From Hymenobacter aquaticus (lineage in GTDB: Bacteria > Bacteroidota > Bacteroidia > Cytophagales > Hymenobacteraceae), in NCBI RefSeq assembly GCF_004765605.1, contig NZ_SRLC01000001.1:2170001-2234000 (forward strand): a DNA stretch of 64,000 nt. The letters are read 5' to 3'. This document shows, piece by piece, positions 35,499 to 44,847 of this stretch. The notes beneath the pieces are model-generated. The model did no database searches, was not told the DNA's origin, and saw only the letters and a list, made by a program, of their open reading frames with translations. Numbering within the stretch: position 1 is the first letter of the stretch; every line of letters starts with the position of its first letter. Position numbers and translations under genes: made by a program.

Positions 35499-35534
35499 GA
35501 ACGTCATTCCCCGACTCCGCTCGAAATGACGTTC
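35499..35534. repeat. Hairpin in the murE-mraY spacer
   Basis: GAACGTCATT (35499-35508) pairs with AATGACGTTC (35525-35534) around a 16-nt loop that contains CGACTCCGCTCG. The type (GTCATT...AATGAC with an internal CG-rich core) is a widely dispersed bacterial palindrome. A short T run follows on the plus strand, so it is less likely to end the minus-strand transcript. Confidence 0.65.
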
Positions 35535-35547
35535 TTTTGGCTTTTTT

Positions 35548-37035
35548 TCATTTTCCCAGCAGCGCAAACATTTCCCGCAGCACTTGCCGATCGTCGAAGT
35601 CGCTCTTGACGCCCTGCACGTCCTGGTAAGTTTCGTGGCCCTTGCCGGCCACCAGCAGGATGTCGCCGGGCTGGGCCAGGGCCACGGCCGTTTTAATGGC
35701 TTCGCGCCGGTCGGCAATGGTCAGCACCTTGCCCAGGTCGGCGGGCTGCACGCCGGCCTGCATCTGGGCCAGAATGTCGTTGGGGTCCTCAAAGCGGGGG
35801 TTGTCGGAGGTGAGTACCACGCGGCTGGAGCCCTGGCAGGCCAGATTGGCCATGATGGGGCGCTTGCCCGCGTCGCGGTTGCCGCCGCAGCCCACCACCG
35901 TAATAATCTGCTGGCTGGGCTGGCGGATGTCGGCAATGGTCGACAGCACGTTTTCCAGCGCGTCGGGCGAGTGGGCAAAGTCGACGATGCCGGTGATGCG
36001 CGTTTTCTCGGCCACGATGGTTTCGAAGCGGCCCGCCGCCGGCGTCAGCCCCGACAGGATGGTCAGCACTTCGGTAGGGTCCTCGCCCAGCAGCACCGCC
36101 GCCCCGTACACGGCCAGCAGGTTGTAGGCGTTGAACACCCCGATCAGGCGAAACTGCACGTCACGCCCGTCAATGTCGAGGTGCAGGCCGTGCACGGCGT
36201 TTTCAATCAGGCGGGCCCGGAAGGTGGCCGGACCGCGCAGGGAATAGGTTTCGCGCCGGGCCGCCGTGTTCTGCAGCATCACGCTGCCGCGCTTGTCGTC
36301 GGCGTTGGTCAGGGCAAACGCCTGCTTGCTCAACCCGTCGAAAAAGCCCTTTTTGGCCTTCAGATAGTTGTCGAAGGTACCGTGGTAGTCGAGGTGGTCG
36401 TGGGTGAGGTTGGTAAAGATGCCGCCCGCGAATTGCAGGCCGGTGGTGCGGTGCTGCACCACGGCGTGGGAGCTGACCTCCATGAAGGCGTGGGTGCAGC
36501 CGGCCTGCACCATGCGGGCCAGCAGCTCGTTGAGCCGGATGGCGTCGGGGGTGGTGTGGGTGGTCGGAATTACCTGCTCGTCAATCTGGTTTTGCACCGT
36601 GCTCAGCAGGCCCACGTGGTAGCCCAGCTCCCGGAACAGGTTGTGCAGGGCCGTGGCGCAGGTGGTTTTGCCGTTGGTGCCCGTCACGCCCACCAGCTTC
36701 AGCTGCCGCGACGGATGCCCGTAGAAGGCCGCTGCCACGTGGGCCATAGCCTCGGCGCTGCTGGCCACCTGCACATAGGTAGTGGCGTCGGCAAGCTCGG
36801 CGGGCAACTCCTCACACACGACCACCGAAGCACCCTGCTCCACGGCTTTCGGAATAAACTGGTGTCCGTCGGCCTGCACGCCGCGCAGGGCAAAAAACAC
36901 CGTGCCGGGCTGCGCCTGGCGCGAATCCAGGGTGAGGCCGTGCACGGCCACGTCGGCCGAGCCGACCAGGGCGCGCACGGTTACGCCCGTGAGCAGGGAG
37001 GAAAGCGGATGCGAAGGGTTATTGGCGGTAGTCAA
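35548..37035 (-). CDS. murE: UDP-N-acetylmuramoyl-L-alanyl-D-glutamate ligase (MurE)
   Basis: MurE adds the third residue of the peptidoglycan stem, normally meso-diaminopimelate in this group. The 495-residue enzyme has an N-terminal domain (VHGLTLDSRQAQPGTVFFAL), the ATP loop VTGTNGKTTCATAL near residue 115, the TTHTTPDAIRL segment near 155, a carbamylated-Lys region near 220, and the C-terminal GCGGNRDAGKRP near 380 and SDNPRFEDPNDI near 410, where the DNPR motif supports meso-DAP specificity. No ATG precedes the fold; the TTG at 37035 is used. It lies 88 nt from ftsI. Confidence 0.95.
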   Translation of the reverse strand: MTTANNPSHPLSSLLTGVTVRALVGSADVAVHGLTLDSRQAQPGTVFFALRGVQADGHQFIPKAVEQGASVVVCEELPAELADATTYVQVASSAEAMAHVAAAFYGHPSRQLKLVGVTGTNGKTTCATALHNLFRELGYHVGLLSTVQNQIDEQVIPTTHTTPDAIRLNELLARMVQAGCTHAFMEVSSHAVVQHRTTGLQFAGGIFTNLTHDHLDYHGTFDNYLKAKKGFFDGLSKQAFALTNADDKRGSVMLQNTAARRETYSLRGPATFRARLIENAVHGLHLDIDGRDVQFRLIGVFNAYNLLAVYGAAVLLGEDPTEVLTILSGLTPAAGRFETIVAEKTRITGIVDFAHSPDALENVLSTIADIRQPSQQIITVVGCGGNRDAGKRPIMANLACQGSSRVVLTSDNPRFEDPNDILAQMQAGVQPADLGKVLTIADRREAIKTAVALAQPGDILLVAGKGHETYQDVQGVKSDFDDRQVLREMFALLGK

Positions 37036-37123
37036 GTAGCGGGAGCGGCTTATAAACCACTTGTTTCGGGGTGTTCAACTCTATTTTCTCCGGTGCGCCG
37101 CGGACGGCGGCCCCGGCGCGGCG

Positions 37124-39433
37124 CTAGGCTTTGGGCTTCGCGGCTTCCGTTCGTTTGCCGGCCTGTTGGCTTAACCGGTACTGCGCCAGCCGCTTGGCTT
37201 TCAACGCCTTGATTCGCTTGGCTTCGTCCTGGTCGGCGGCGGTAATCAGCTTGTTTTCGGTGAGTTGGGTGGGTTCCGGGGCCGGCAGCGCCTTGGGCGC
37301 GGCCTCCGTTTTACTGCCAATCGGCTCCAGGGACAGCGTCACGACGGTGCCGCGCCGGATGCCGCTACCCGCGGCCACCGACTGCTGCCGCACCCGGCCC
37401 GTACCCAGAGCTTTCACGCGCAGGCCCCGGTTTTCGAGCAGAAACAGCGCGTCGCGCAACGTCAGGCCCGTCACGTCGGGCACGCGGCCGGGGCGCACGG
37501 CCACCGGCTTCCAGTCCACGGCATTCACGTTGGAGTCGGCACGGTTGGCCCGCACCCAGTCGTCGCCGGAGGCCTGGGAATGGTTGCTCACGCCCAGCTT
37601 CTGGCACACCAGCGTCAGCTCGTCCTGCAAGCCGGCCCGCACGTAGGGTACCTTCGATTTGTTGGCCGGCGCCCGGGCCAGCAAGGGGCGCTGGCTGGCC
37701 ATGTCGCGGGCCATGGCTTTGTCGGCCACCTCCCGGAAGATGGGGGCCGCCACCTGGGCCCCCGACCAGTTGGCGCCTTTCGGCGAGTCGACCACCACGA
37801 TGCAGCTGTATTTGGGGTTGTCGGCCGGGAAGTAGCCGCAGAAGCTGGTGGAATACTGCTTGGTATACTGGCCGTTCTTGAACTTCCAGGCCGTCCCGGT
37901 TTTGCCGGCAATGCTGTAGTCGGGCGTTTGAATGGCGCGGGCGGTACCTTCCAGCACCACGCCTTCGAGCATGGCGCGCAGTTTGATCAGGGTCTCGTCG
38001 GAACAGATTTTGGGAATCAGCACCTTGGGCTCGAAGCGCTCCAGCACCTTGTCGGCCTGCTTGATTTCCTTGACAATCATGGGCTGCACCTTCACGCCGT
38101 TGTTGGCAATGGCATTGTAGAACGCCAGCGTCTGCAAGGGAGCCAGCTTCAGCTCGTAGCCGATGCACATGGTGCTGAGCGACGTACGGCTCCACGACCG
38201 GTCGCGCGGGTCCTTAATGTAGGGCCGGGCCTCCCCCGCCATCTGGAAGCCCAGCGGCTTGTCGAGTCCGAACTTCTTGAGGTAGTCGGTGTACTTGTTG
38301 GGGTCGGCGGAGAAATGGTCGTTGACCAGCTTAGCCACCCCGATGTTGGACGAGTTTTCAATGACCTGCTTCACCGACAGCCGCCCGTAGGCGTGGGTAT
38401 CGGTTTTCACGGCCCCGGCGATGCGCATGGAGCCGGTGCGGCCGGTATTCACGGTATCGTCGAGCGACAGGTCGGGGTTGTCTTCCAGCAGAGCCATCAT
38501 CGAGGCCAGCTTGAAGGTCGAGCCCGGCTCGGTGCGGCCCTGGTCGGCAATGGCGTAGTTGTAATCTTCGCGGTACACGCCGTCGGCCACCTTGCCCAGG
38601 TTGGCCACGGCCTTGATTTCGCCGGTCTGCACCTCCATCAGAATCACGCAGCCGTACTGGGCGCTGTTATCCACCAGGGACTTATATAAGGCGTTTTCGG
38701 CCACGTCCTGGAGGTTGATGTCCAGGGTGGTTTTTACGTCGTAGCCGGGCTGGGGCTTCACTTCCGTCCCGTCGTAGATGGGCTTGTTGCCGCCGGGCAG
38801 GCGCTCAAACAGCGCTTCGCCGTCTTTGCCGGCCAGGTGGCGGTTGTAGGTGAACTCCAGGCCCGCCCCGTTCTTGTCTTCGTTCAGGAAGCCGATGGTG
38901 CGCTGGGCCAGGCCGCCGAAGGGCCGGAAGCGCTTATCAACTTTCTCGAAAATAACGCCGCCCTTGTTTTTGCCCGCCCGGAAAATAGGCCACTGGGTCA
39001 GCATCTTCTTTTCCTGGAAGTTGATCTGCCGGGAGTTGAGGCGCAGATAGCGGGATTTTTTGTTTTTGGCGTCGTTCAGCTTGCGGTAATATTCCTTGGG
39101 ACTCCGGTCGCCGAAAAAGCGGGACAACAGCAGCGACAAGGAGTCGGCTCCGCCTCTGAACGTCTTGTCATCGACCACGCTGGGGTCCCAGGCCACCCGG
39201 AAGAAGGGCAGCGAGGTCGCCATAATGCTTTCGTTGTCGGAGTAGATGTTGCCACGGGTGGCAAACACGGGCTGGTACACGATGCGCCGCTCCTGCTCCA
39301 ACGAGCGCCACTTGTCGCCCTCCTTGAACTGAATGCGCGACACCTTCCACATGATGGCGCACGAAAACAGGCAGACGCCCAAAAACGCCAGCCGAACGCG
39401 GGTAACGATGGATTTCTTAACGCTTCCTTTCAT
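37124..39433 (-). CDS. ftsI: Septal penicillin-binding protein (FtsI/PBP3) with PASTA domain
   Basis: A class B transpeptidase that cross-links septal peptidoglycan with FtsW. The 769-residue protein has a short cytoplasmic head, one transmembrane helix near residues 12-30, a dimerisation domain, and a transpeptidase domain with STFK near residue 305, SSN near 361 and KTGTAWKF near 510. A PASTA domain (VPDVTGLTLRDALFLLEN) follows near 645-705, then a basic tail. PASTA on FtsI is usual in Bacteroidota. The start overlaps the ftsL-like gene by 17 nt, so translation is probably coupled. Confidence 0.95.
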   Translation of the reverse strand: MKGSVKKSIVTRVRLAFLGVCLFSCAIMWKVSRIQFKEGDKWRSLEQERRIVYQPVFATRGNIYSDNESIMATSLPFFRVAWDPSVVDDKTFRGGADSLSLLLSRFFGDRSPKEYYRKLNDAKNKKSRYLRLNSRQINFQEKKMLTQWPIFRAGKNKGGVIFEKVDKRFRPFGGLAQRTIGFLNEDKNGAGLEFTYNRHLAGKDGEALFERLPGGNKPIYDGTEVKPQPGYDVKTTLDINLQDVAENALYKSLVDNSAQYGCVILMEVQTGEIKAVANLGKVADGVYREDYNYAIADQGRTEPGSTFKLASMMALLEDNPDLSLDDTVNTGRTGSMRIAGAVKTDTHAYGRLSVKQVIENSSNIGVAKLVNDHFSADPNKYTDYLKKFGLDKPLGFQMAGEARPYIKDPRDRSWSRTSLSTMCIGYELKLAPLQTLAFYNAIANNGVKVQPMIVKEIKQADKVLERFEPKVLIPKICSDETLIKLRAMLEGVVLEGTARAIQTPDYSIAGKTGTAWKFKNGQYTKQYSTSFCGYFPADNPKYSCIVVVDSPKGANWSGAQVAAPIFREVADKAMARDMASQRPLLARAPANKSKVPYVRAGLQDELTLVCQKLGVSNHSQASGDDWVRANRADSNVNAVDWKPVAVRPGRVPDVTGLTLRDALFLLENRGLRVKALGTGRVRQQSVAAGSGIRRGTVVTLSLEPIGSKTEAAPKALPAPEPTQLTENKLITAADQDEAKRIKALKAKRLAQYRLSQQAGKRTEAAKPKA

Positions 39434-40088
39434 GGCTCTGGCGGGAAGAGTTGGATGATTTCTTAGTCGTAGCCGTGGCCGGGGCTGCTGCCGCCAGCGA
39501 ATCAGCCAGGGCCGTCGAGTCGGCGGCCGACATAGCGGCCAGCGAATCGGCGGTAAGTACGGGCAGGGCTTCCAGCTCGGCCTCGTCGAGGCGGCCGGCG
39601 GGCACCGTAATGCGGAACGGCGGCGAGGAGCTTTCCACCAGGCCGTAGGCGGCCACCTTGCGGGCCACCTCGCTTTGCTTGCTGGCCTCCATGTAGTCCG
39701 ACTTCAGCGTGGTGTAGTCGGCGCGCAGGTCTTCGGTTTCGAGCTTCAGCTTCTGAATGCTGCGGTTCATGCGGTAGCCCCAGTGGGTGTTGCCGATGTA
39801 GACCAGAATCAGAAACATCACGAACAGCACGTGCGGCAGGTATTGCACCGGCAGTCCTTCCCGGAAGATGCTGTCGACGCTGGTGAGCCGGTCCAGAACG
39901 GTAAAGACGCTCCAGGTGCTGCGCGGGGCGGCCTTTTTTGGCTTGGCCGCCTTGGGTTTGGGCTCCGGCTCGGCCTCGGGCACGGGCGTAGGCTCGGGAG
40001 CCGCCGCTACGGGCGCGGGCGCGGCTTCCCGGGGCACGTTGGCGCGGGGCGGCGTATTGGCGACGGGTTTGAGGGTATTGGTAGCCAA
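39417..40088 (-). CDS. ftsL: FtsL-like divisome protein
   Basis: A 223-residue bitopic protein in the position of ftsL. The first 55 residues are Pro, Ala, Glu and Lys rich and probably cytoplasmic. One transmembrane helix follows (HVLFVMFLILVYIG, about residues 85-98), then a coiled-coil region (NRSIQKLKLETEDLRADYTTLK). The C-terminal 60 residues are Ala/Ser/Asp rich. FtsL with FtsB and FtsQ regulates FtsWI. It is longer than the classical 100-120 residues, a feature of this phylum. It starts at TTG 40088; no ATG is close. Low sequence conservation limits confidence, but the context is strong. Confidence 0.85.
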   Translation of the reverse strand: MATNTLKPVANTPPRANVPREAAPAPVAAAPEPTPVPEAEPEPKPKAAKPKKAAPRSTWSVFTVLDRLTSVDSIFREGLPVQYLPHVLFVMFLILVYIGNTHWGYRMNRSIQKLKLETEDLRADYTTLKSDYMEASKQSEVARKVAAYGLVESSSPPFRITVPAGRLDEAELEALPVLTADSLAAMSAADSTALADSLAAAAPATATTKKSSNSSRQSHERKR

Positions 40089-40183
40089 AATCTCGGGAGA
40101 GGAAAAGGAGGTTGGCGTATCAGCTTAAAAAGTCAACGGCACGGGAGCGGCGGCGGGGCGCGAAAATCCGGCCAAAGTCACGC

Positions 40184-41116
40184 TCACTCGTCGCGGCGCA
40201 CTGCGATGCGCAGCTTGGCCGAGCGGGCCCGGCTGTTGAGGGCTACTTCTTCGGCGGTGGCTTCCACGGGTTTGCGCGTGAGCACCTCGAAGGGGGTGTT
40301 GGTGTGACCGAACAGGTTTTTCTCGGCTTCCCCGAAAAATTTTCCCTTGGCCATGAAGTTCTTCACCAGCCGGTCTTCGAGCGAGTGGTAGGACATGACA
40401 ACCAGGCGGCCGCCGGGGCGCAGCACCTGGGCCGTTTGCAGCAGCATTTCCTGCAGGGCCGCCATTTCGTCGTTCACCTCGATGCGCAGGGCCTGAAAAA
40501 CCTGGGCCAGGTACTTGTTTTCCTTGCCCCGGGGCGTGCAAGGTGCAATAGCCTTTTTCAGGGCCCCAATGGTCTGGATGGCCTGCCCGCGCCGGGCGGT
40601 AGTCAGGGTGTGGGCCAGGGTGCGGGCGTTGGTCACTTCGCCGTACATGCCGAAAATGCGGTGCAGCTCGGCCTCGGAGTACTCATTGACGATGTCGCCG
40701 GCCGTGCGCTCCCCTTCCGGGTCCATGCGCATGTCCAGGGGCCCATCGAAACGGGTGCTGAAGCCCCGCTCGGGAGTGTCAAACTGGTGCGACGACACGC
40801 CCAGATCGGCCAGCAGGCCATCGACGGGCAGCACGCCGCGCTGGTCAAGCTCCTGGTGCAGGTCGCGGAAGTTGGCTCGCACGAAGGTGAACTGGGGCCG
40901 GGCCAGCCGGGCCGCTTCCCGCTCGGCGTCGGCATCCTGGTCGAAGCTGTAGAGGTGGCCGGTGGTGAGGCGCTCCAGCATGCGGGCCGAGTGGCCGCCG
41001 CCGCCGAAGGTAACGTCCACGTAGCGGCCGTCGGGGCGCAGGTCGAGGGCGTCGAGGCACTCGGCCAGCATCACGGGGCGGTGGTAGGCGGTATCGTTCT
41101 GGTAGTCGGGGCTCAT
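40184..41116 (-). CDS. rsmH: 16S rRNA (cytosine(1402)-N(4))-methyltransferase
   Basis: RsmH (MraW) methylates C1402 of 16S rRNA in the decoding site. The 310-residue enzyme has the N-terminal YHRPVMLAECLDAL segment, the SAM site YVDVTFGGGGHSARML near residue 33, DLGVSSHQFD near 100 and a C-terminal VMSYHSLEDRLVK near 240. The start ATG 41116 overlaps the mraZ stop in ATGA. The open frame runs on upstream across mraZ in another phase, which is not coding. It is the second gene of the dcw operon, and its order is the usual one. Confidence 0.97.
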   Translation of the reverse strand: MSPDYQNDTAYHRPVMLAECLDALDLRPDGRYVDVTFGGGGHSARMLERLTTGHLYSFDQDADAEREAARLARPQFTFVRANFRDLHQELDQRGVLPVDGLLADLGVSSHQFDTPERGFSTRFDGPLDMRMDPEGERTAGDIVNEYSEAELHRIFGMYGEVTNARTLAHTLTTARRGQAIQTIGALKKAIAPCTPRGKENKYLAQVFQALRIEVNDEMAALQEMLLQTAQVLRPGGRLVVMSYHSLEDRLVKNFMAKGKFFGEAEKNLFGHTNTPFEVLTRKPVEATAEEVALNSRARSAKLRIAVRRDE

Positions 41117-41589
41117 GCGGCAAGGGGGCCGCTGATGGGCGGTGTGTCGGTGGATAAAAATTTCTGGGCCAGCTTCGAGAAGCTCTGCTGGTCTTTGATC
41201 AGGAACTCGTCGTACTTCTCCGGGTCCCAGATTTCGCAGCGGTTGCCCAGCCCCACGATGATGGCCTCCTTCTCGATGCCGGAGTAGCGCAGCATGGTGC
41301 GGGGCAGCATAAAGCGCCCGATGTTGTCGAGCTCCACCTCGGTCATGCCGCGGAAGAAGTTGCGCTGAAACTGCCGGTACTCCTCGTTGAACTCGTCCAG
41401 GGCCATCACCTTGTCGTGAATCACGCGCCACGACTGGCGCGGATACAGCACCAGGCAGGGCTCGAAGCCCCGCACCAGCACCAGCTGGTTGCCGGAGGCT
41501 TCGGGCAGATTGGCCTTCACCTTGGCGGGCAGCACCAAGCGCCCTTTCGGGTCCAGCTTGCACTCATATTCGCCAGAGAGGAGGTTCAT
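41113..41589 (-). CDS. mraZ: Transcriptional regulator MraZ
   Basis: MraZ is the AbrB-like repressor that controls its own dcw operon. The 158-residue protein has two SpoVT/AbrB-type repeats: GEYECKLDPKGRLVLPAKVK near residues 5-25 and VELDNIGRFMLPRTMLRYSG near 80-100. The ATG at 41589 is used; the longer frame would run through the promoter. It is the first gene of the cluster, and a triple TGGTN direct repeat (the known MraZ operator form) lies about 70 nt upstream, over the -33 region. That supports autoregulation. Confidence 0.96.
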   Translation of the reverse strand: MNLLSGEYECKLDPKGRLVLPAKVKANLPEASGNQLVLVRGFEPCLVLYPRQSWRVIHDKVMALDEFNEEYRQFQRNFFRGMTEVELDNIGRFMLPRTMLRYSGIEKEAIIVGLGNRCEIWDPEKYDEFLIKDQQSFSKLAQKFLSTDTPPISGPLAA

Positions 41590-41631
41590 AAATGCCGAGG
41601 GTGCCGACGAGGCGTGGGAATGGGATGATAG

Positions 41632-41661
41632 CAAAAGTACGCAATGCCCGGGAAAAGGCAA
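41632..41661 (-). promoter_or_regulatory. Predicted dcw/mraZ promoter (TTG-N19-TACTTTTG)
   Basis: On the minus strand the -7 box TACTTTTG (41632-41639) and a -33 TTG (41659-41661) are separated by 19 nt, a good Bacteroidota match. The -7 box lies 43 nt before the mraZ ATG. The -33 TTG is part of the third MraZ box, so repressor binding would block it. Confidence 0.75.
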
Positions 41662-41684
41662 CCACGATTTACCATTTTCTACCA
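41660..41684 (-). promoter_or_regulatory. Predicted MraZ operator (three TGGTN repeats, 10-nt period)
   Basis: On the minus strand TGGTA-N5-TGGTA-N5-TGGTT (41684 to 41660) gives three direct repeats with exactly 10-nt spacing. The known MraZ-binding sites of E. coli are TGGGN repeats with 5-nt spacers. The spacing matches; the fourth base is T here. Confidence 0.75.
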
Positions 41685-41930
41685 CTACGCAAAACGGCGT
41701 TTTTAGGCTGTAGAAAGTGGTTTTTGCAAGCCACGACCCAGACTGGTGGGGAAAAGTGGTAAACGCAAACCGGCCTTTTGCCAAAATGGCAGAGCCAGTC
41801 GCCGGGCCCTGGGGCCGGGCGCGGCGGCTTGGTCCGGAAGTGCCCCCGGCAGGATCCTGCACTCCCGGCAGCCGGATTCTGCACCAGTATCTGGGCGGTG
41901 CTGCGTATCTTTGCCTTTGTGAAACGCCTT

Positions 41931-42377
41931 ATGCGCCACCGTCTCTTCAGCGCCTGCATGGCCCTGCTCGTGCTCATCACCTCGGTGGGCCTGACGGTAC
42001 AGTCGCACACCTGCCGCAGCAGCGGGCGCAGCACGGCGGCCATCGTCTTCAGTGCCCCCGCGCACAAGTGCCCGCCGGCTTCCGGGGCCGGGCCACTGGC
42101 TGCTTCGCACCAGCTAGCCGGTAAGGCCCAGCTCAAGAAAGGCTGCTGCGAGTTTGGCACCCACTTCCACAAGCTGGAAGCCGCTTCGCACGCCCTCGAG
42201 CAAGCCAAGCACCTCGTGGCCAGCCTCGACCTCGCCTGGCTGGCCACCGATACCTGGCCGCTCTTTACGCCGGCCCAGCGCGTGGCGCAGGCTACCGGCT
42301 GGCACGCCAGCGACTCCTCCCCACCCCTGCGGGCGGGCCGGCAGCTGCTGGCGTTTGTCTGCACCTGGCAGGTCTAG
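41931..42377 (+). CDS. Cys-rich HYC_CC_PP-like small protein
   Basis: A 148-residue exported protein. Residues 1-22 are a signal or anchor (LFSACMALLVLITSVGLTV). The mature part has cysteines in a pattern seen in Bacteroidota small proteins named HYC_CC_PP: SHTC (about residue 28), KCPP (near 46) and KGCCEFG with THFHKLE (near 70-80). His and Cys clusters suggest metal binding. I use ATG 41931; GTG 41919 is possible. A TATCTTTG box at 41906-41913 lies just upstream. It stands ahead of a TonB receptor and an HMA protein, a combination linked with copper. The name and metal are by resemblance, not proof. Confidence 0.75.
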   Translation: MRHRLFSACMALLVLITSVGLTVQSHTCRSSGRSTAAIVFSAPAHKCPPASGAGPLAASHQLAGKAQLKKGCCEFGTHFHKLEAASHALEQAKHLVASLDLAWLATDTWPLFTPAQRVAQATGWHASDSSPPLRAGRQLLAFVCTWQV

Positions 42378-42452
42378 AACTTCTTCCGGCGCCACAATTT
42401 ATGGCGCGGGGCCTTGCCCCATTTTCTGGAAGAGTTCTAATTTACTAACCTT

Positions 42453-44753
42453 ATGCAATCTTTTGTAGGACGACCCTGGGTCGCCGTGCTTGGCCTGGTG
42501 CTGAGCAGCCCGGCCGCGCTGGCCCAATCTGCTGCCATTGCGCCCGTGCAGGGCCAGGTGCTGGACGCCGCCGGCAGCGCCCCCTTGCCCGGCGCTGTCG
42601 TACGCTGGCAGGAAGCCGCCAGCGCCGGCACCACTACCGATGCCAACGGGAAATTCACCCTCGTCCGGCCGGCCCGGGGCGAGGCTAGCCACCTTATTAT
42701 CAACTTCCTCGGCTACAAAGCCGATACGCTGACCGTGGCCGCTACTGATCAGGCGTTCGTGCGCGTCTCGCTGCGCCGCACCGTGGAGCTGGGCGAAGTA
42801 AAAGTTGAGGAACGGGCGCCGGCCTATTCTTCCCTGACGCCCACTAACACCCAGATTATCACCAGCCGCGACCTGACCAAATCGGCCTGCTGCAACCTGG
42901 CGGAAAGCTTCGAAACCAACGCGGCGGTGGAGGTATCGACCACCGATGCCGTGTCGGGAGCCAAGCAGATTCAGCTGCTGGGCCTCGACGGCGCCTACTC
43001 CCTACTGACCGTGGACAACCTGCCGGCCCTGCGCGGCCTGGCTACGCCTTACCGCCTGAGCTACCTGTCGGGCACCTGGATTGAGGGCATCGACATCATC
43101 AAGGGCATGGGCTCGGTGGTAAACGGCTACGAAAGCATTTCGGGGCAGGTGAACGTGCGACTGAAAGAGCCCGAGAAAGCCGAGCGGCTGCTGTTCAACG
43201 CCTACGGCAACGACCTGGGCAAATTCGACCTGAACCTGAACCTGGCCACGCCCCTGAGCACCAAGCTCAGCACGGCCCTGCTGCTGCACTCCGACCACCT
43301 CGGCCGCCGCGTCGACCGGAACAAGGACGGCTTTCTGGATTTGCCCCTGGCCACGCAGTACAACCTGTTCAATAAGTGGAAGTACAAGTCGGGCACCGGC
43401 ATCGTGAGCGAAGTGGGCCTGGGGGCGCTGCGCGAAACCCGGGAAGGCGGGCAGGTCGAGTTCCGCCGCGACGCGCCCGGCCCCTACTACGGCACCACCC
43501 TCACCACCGACCGGTACACGGGCTTCGCCAAGACCTCCTACACCTGGCCCGGCCGGCCCTACCAGAGCCTGGGGCTGCTGCTCAGCGGCACCAGCCACGC
43601 TTTCGACTCGCGCTACGGCATCCGGACTTACGACGGCACCCAGCGCACCGGCCTGGCCACGTTGCTGTTTCAGAGCGTGCTGGGCACCACGGCCCACACC
43701 TACCGGCTGGGCCTGAGCTACCTGCACGACAACTACCAGGAGGTGTATAAGGACGGCTATACCTATGCCTCCGAGCCCGAGGCCGTGCGCTACCAGCGGG
43801 AGCACCGCAACCGCTACGAGCGGGTGCCGGGCGGCTTTGCCGAGTATACCTACCAGAACGCCCGCAACCTGACCCTGGTAGGCGGCCTGCGTCTGGACCA
43901 CCACAACCTGTACGGCTGGGTGCTTACGCCGCGCCTGAACGTGAAGTACGACGTGCTGACCAATACGGTGCTGCGCCTGGCGGCCGGCACGGGCTTCCGC
44001 ACGGCCAACCCCATTGCCGAAAACGCGGGCATGCTGGTCAGCTCCCGCGAGTTTGCCATCAGCAACAACCTGCGGCCCGAGCGGGCCTGGAACGTGGGCG
44101 GCAGCTTCACCCAGTATTTCACCCTGGCCGGCCGCCCCGCCACGTTCGTAGCCGACTACTACCACACCGAGTTTCAAAACCAGGTGGTAGCCGATGCCTA
44201 TACCCTGCCCACGCTGCTGCAAATTGGCAATCTGGAGCCGGGGGGCCGCTCTTTCTCCCGCAGCTTCCAGGCCGAAGTGCAGGTAGAGCTCCTCAAGGGC
44301 CTGCAGGCCAAGGCAGCGTATAAGTACCTGGACGTGCAGACGACCTACGGCGGCGAGCTGCTGCCCAAAGCCCTGACGCCTCAGCACCGCCTGTTTGCCA
44401 ACCTGGGCTACGCCACGGCCTTCGACAAGTGGCGCGGCGACCTAACCACCCAGTGGTTTGGCCAACGCCCCCTGGCCCACAACCCGGCCATGAGCGGGCA
44501 CACCCACGGCACCGACCCCACCCCGCTCACCCTGAACTACGCGCCCCGCTACGCCCTGCTCAACGCCCAGGTGACGCGCGCCTTTAAGCGCCTGGAAGTG
44601 TACGTCGGGGTCGAGAACCTGACTAACTACCGCCAGCCCGACGCCATTGCCGGGGCGGCGGCGCCTTTCGGCCCGACCTTCGATGCCGCCATGATCTGGG
44701 GGCCTACCTACGGGCGGCTGACCTACGCCGGCCTGCGCTTTACGATTGAGTAA
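42453..44753 (+). CDS. TonB-dependent receptor (copper-type locus)
   Basis: A 766-residue outer-membrane receptor. The signal peptide (ending ALAQ) is followed by a carboxypeptidase-like regulatory domain (GQVLDAAGSAPLPGAVV...GKFTLVRP, about residues 30-110). A plug follows with the Cys pair in TKSACCNLAESFETN near 145, and then a beta-barrel of about 22 strands ending LTYAGLRFTIE. The SACCNLAESFET stretch marks a subgroup of Bacteroidota receptors found beside HYC_CC_PP and HMA proteins, probably for copper import. It takes energy from TonB-ExbBD. It lies 76 nt after the small Cys-rich gene. Confidence 0.88.
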   Translation: MQSFVGRPWVAVLGLVLSSPAALAQSAAIAPVQGQVLDAAGSAPLPGAVVRWQEAASAGTTTDANGKFTLVRPARGEASHLIINFLGYKADTLTVAATDQAFVRVSLRRTVELGEVKVEERAPAYSSLTPTNTQIITSRDLTKSACCNLAESFETNAAVEVSTTDAVSGAKQIQLLGLDGAYSLLTVDNLPALRGLATPYRLSYLSGTWIEGIDIIKGMGSVVNGYESISGQVNVRLKEPEKAERLLFNAYGNDLGKFDLNLNLATPLSTKLSTALLLHSDHLGRRVDRNKDGFLDLPLATQYNLFNKWKYKSGTGIVSEVGLGALRETREGGQVEFRRDAPGPYYGTTLTTDRYTGFAKTSYTWPGRPYQSLGLLLSGTSHAFDSRYGIRTYDGTQRTGLATLLFQSVLGTTAHTYRLGLSYLHDNYQEVYKDGYTYASEPEAVRYQREHRNRYERVPGGFAEYTYQNARNLTLVGGLRLDHHNLYGWVLTPRLNVKYDVLTNTVLRLAAGTGFRTANPIAENAGMLVSSREFAISNNLRPERAWNVGGSFTQYFTLAGRPATFVADYYHTEFQNQVVADAYTLPTLLQIGNLEPGGRSFSRSFQAEVQVELLKGLQAKAAYKYLDVQTTYGGELLPKALTPQHRLFANLGYATAFDKWRGDLTTQWFGQRPLAHNPAMSGHTHGTDPTPLTLNYAPRYALLNAQVTRAFKRLEVYVGVENLTNYRQPDAIAGAAAPFGPTFDAAMIWGPTYGRLTYAGLRFTIE

Positions 44754-44847
44754 GCGGGCACTTCTTCCGGCAAGCTCTTTGTTATCGGAGCACCCAGTCC
44801 CGTTGCATTCCTCCTTTTTGCCTCCTCCCCTTCTTTTAAGCAACTCT

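Noticed and set aside
41117..41563. N-terminal extension of the rsmH frame
   Set aside because: It runs across mraZ in another phase. The ATGA overlap at 41113-41116 gives the normal RsmH start.
41700..41780. Further TGGTN boxes on the plus strand before mraZ as extra MraZ sites
   Set aside because: TGGTT and TGGTG/TGGTA occur here but without the 10-nt period and in the opposite orientation.
43002..44387. A 461-codon minus-strand frame opposite the TonB receptor
   Set aside because: Antisense shadow of a clear receptor gene, with no motif of its own.
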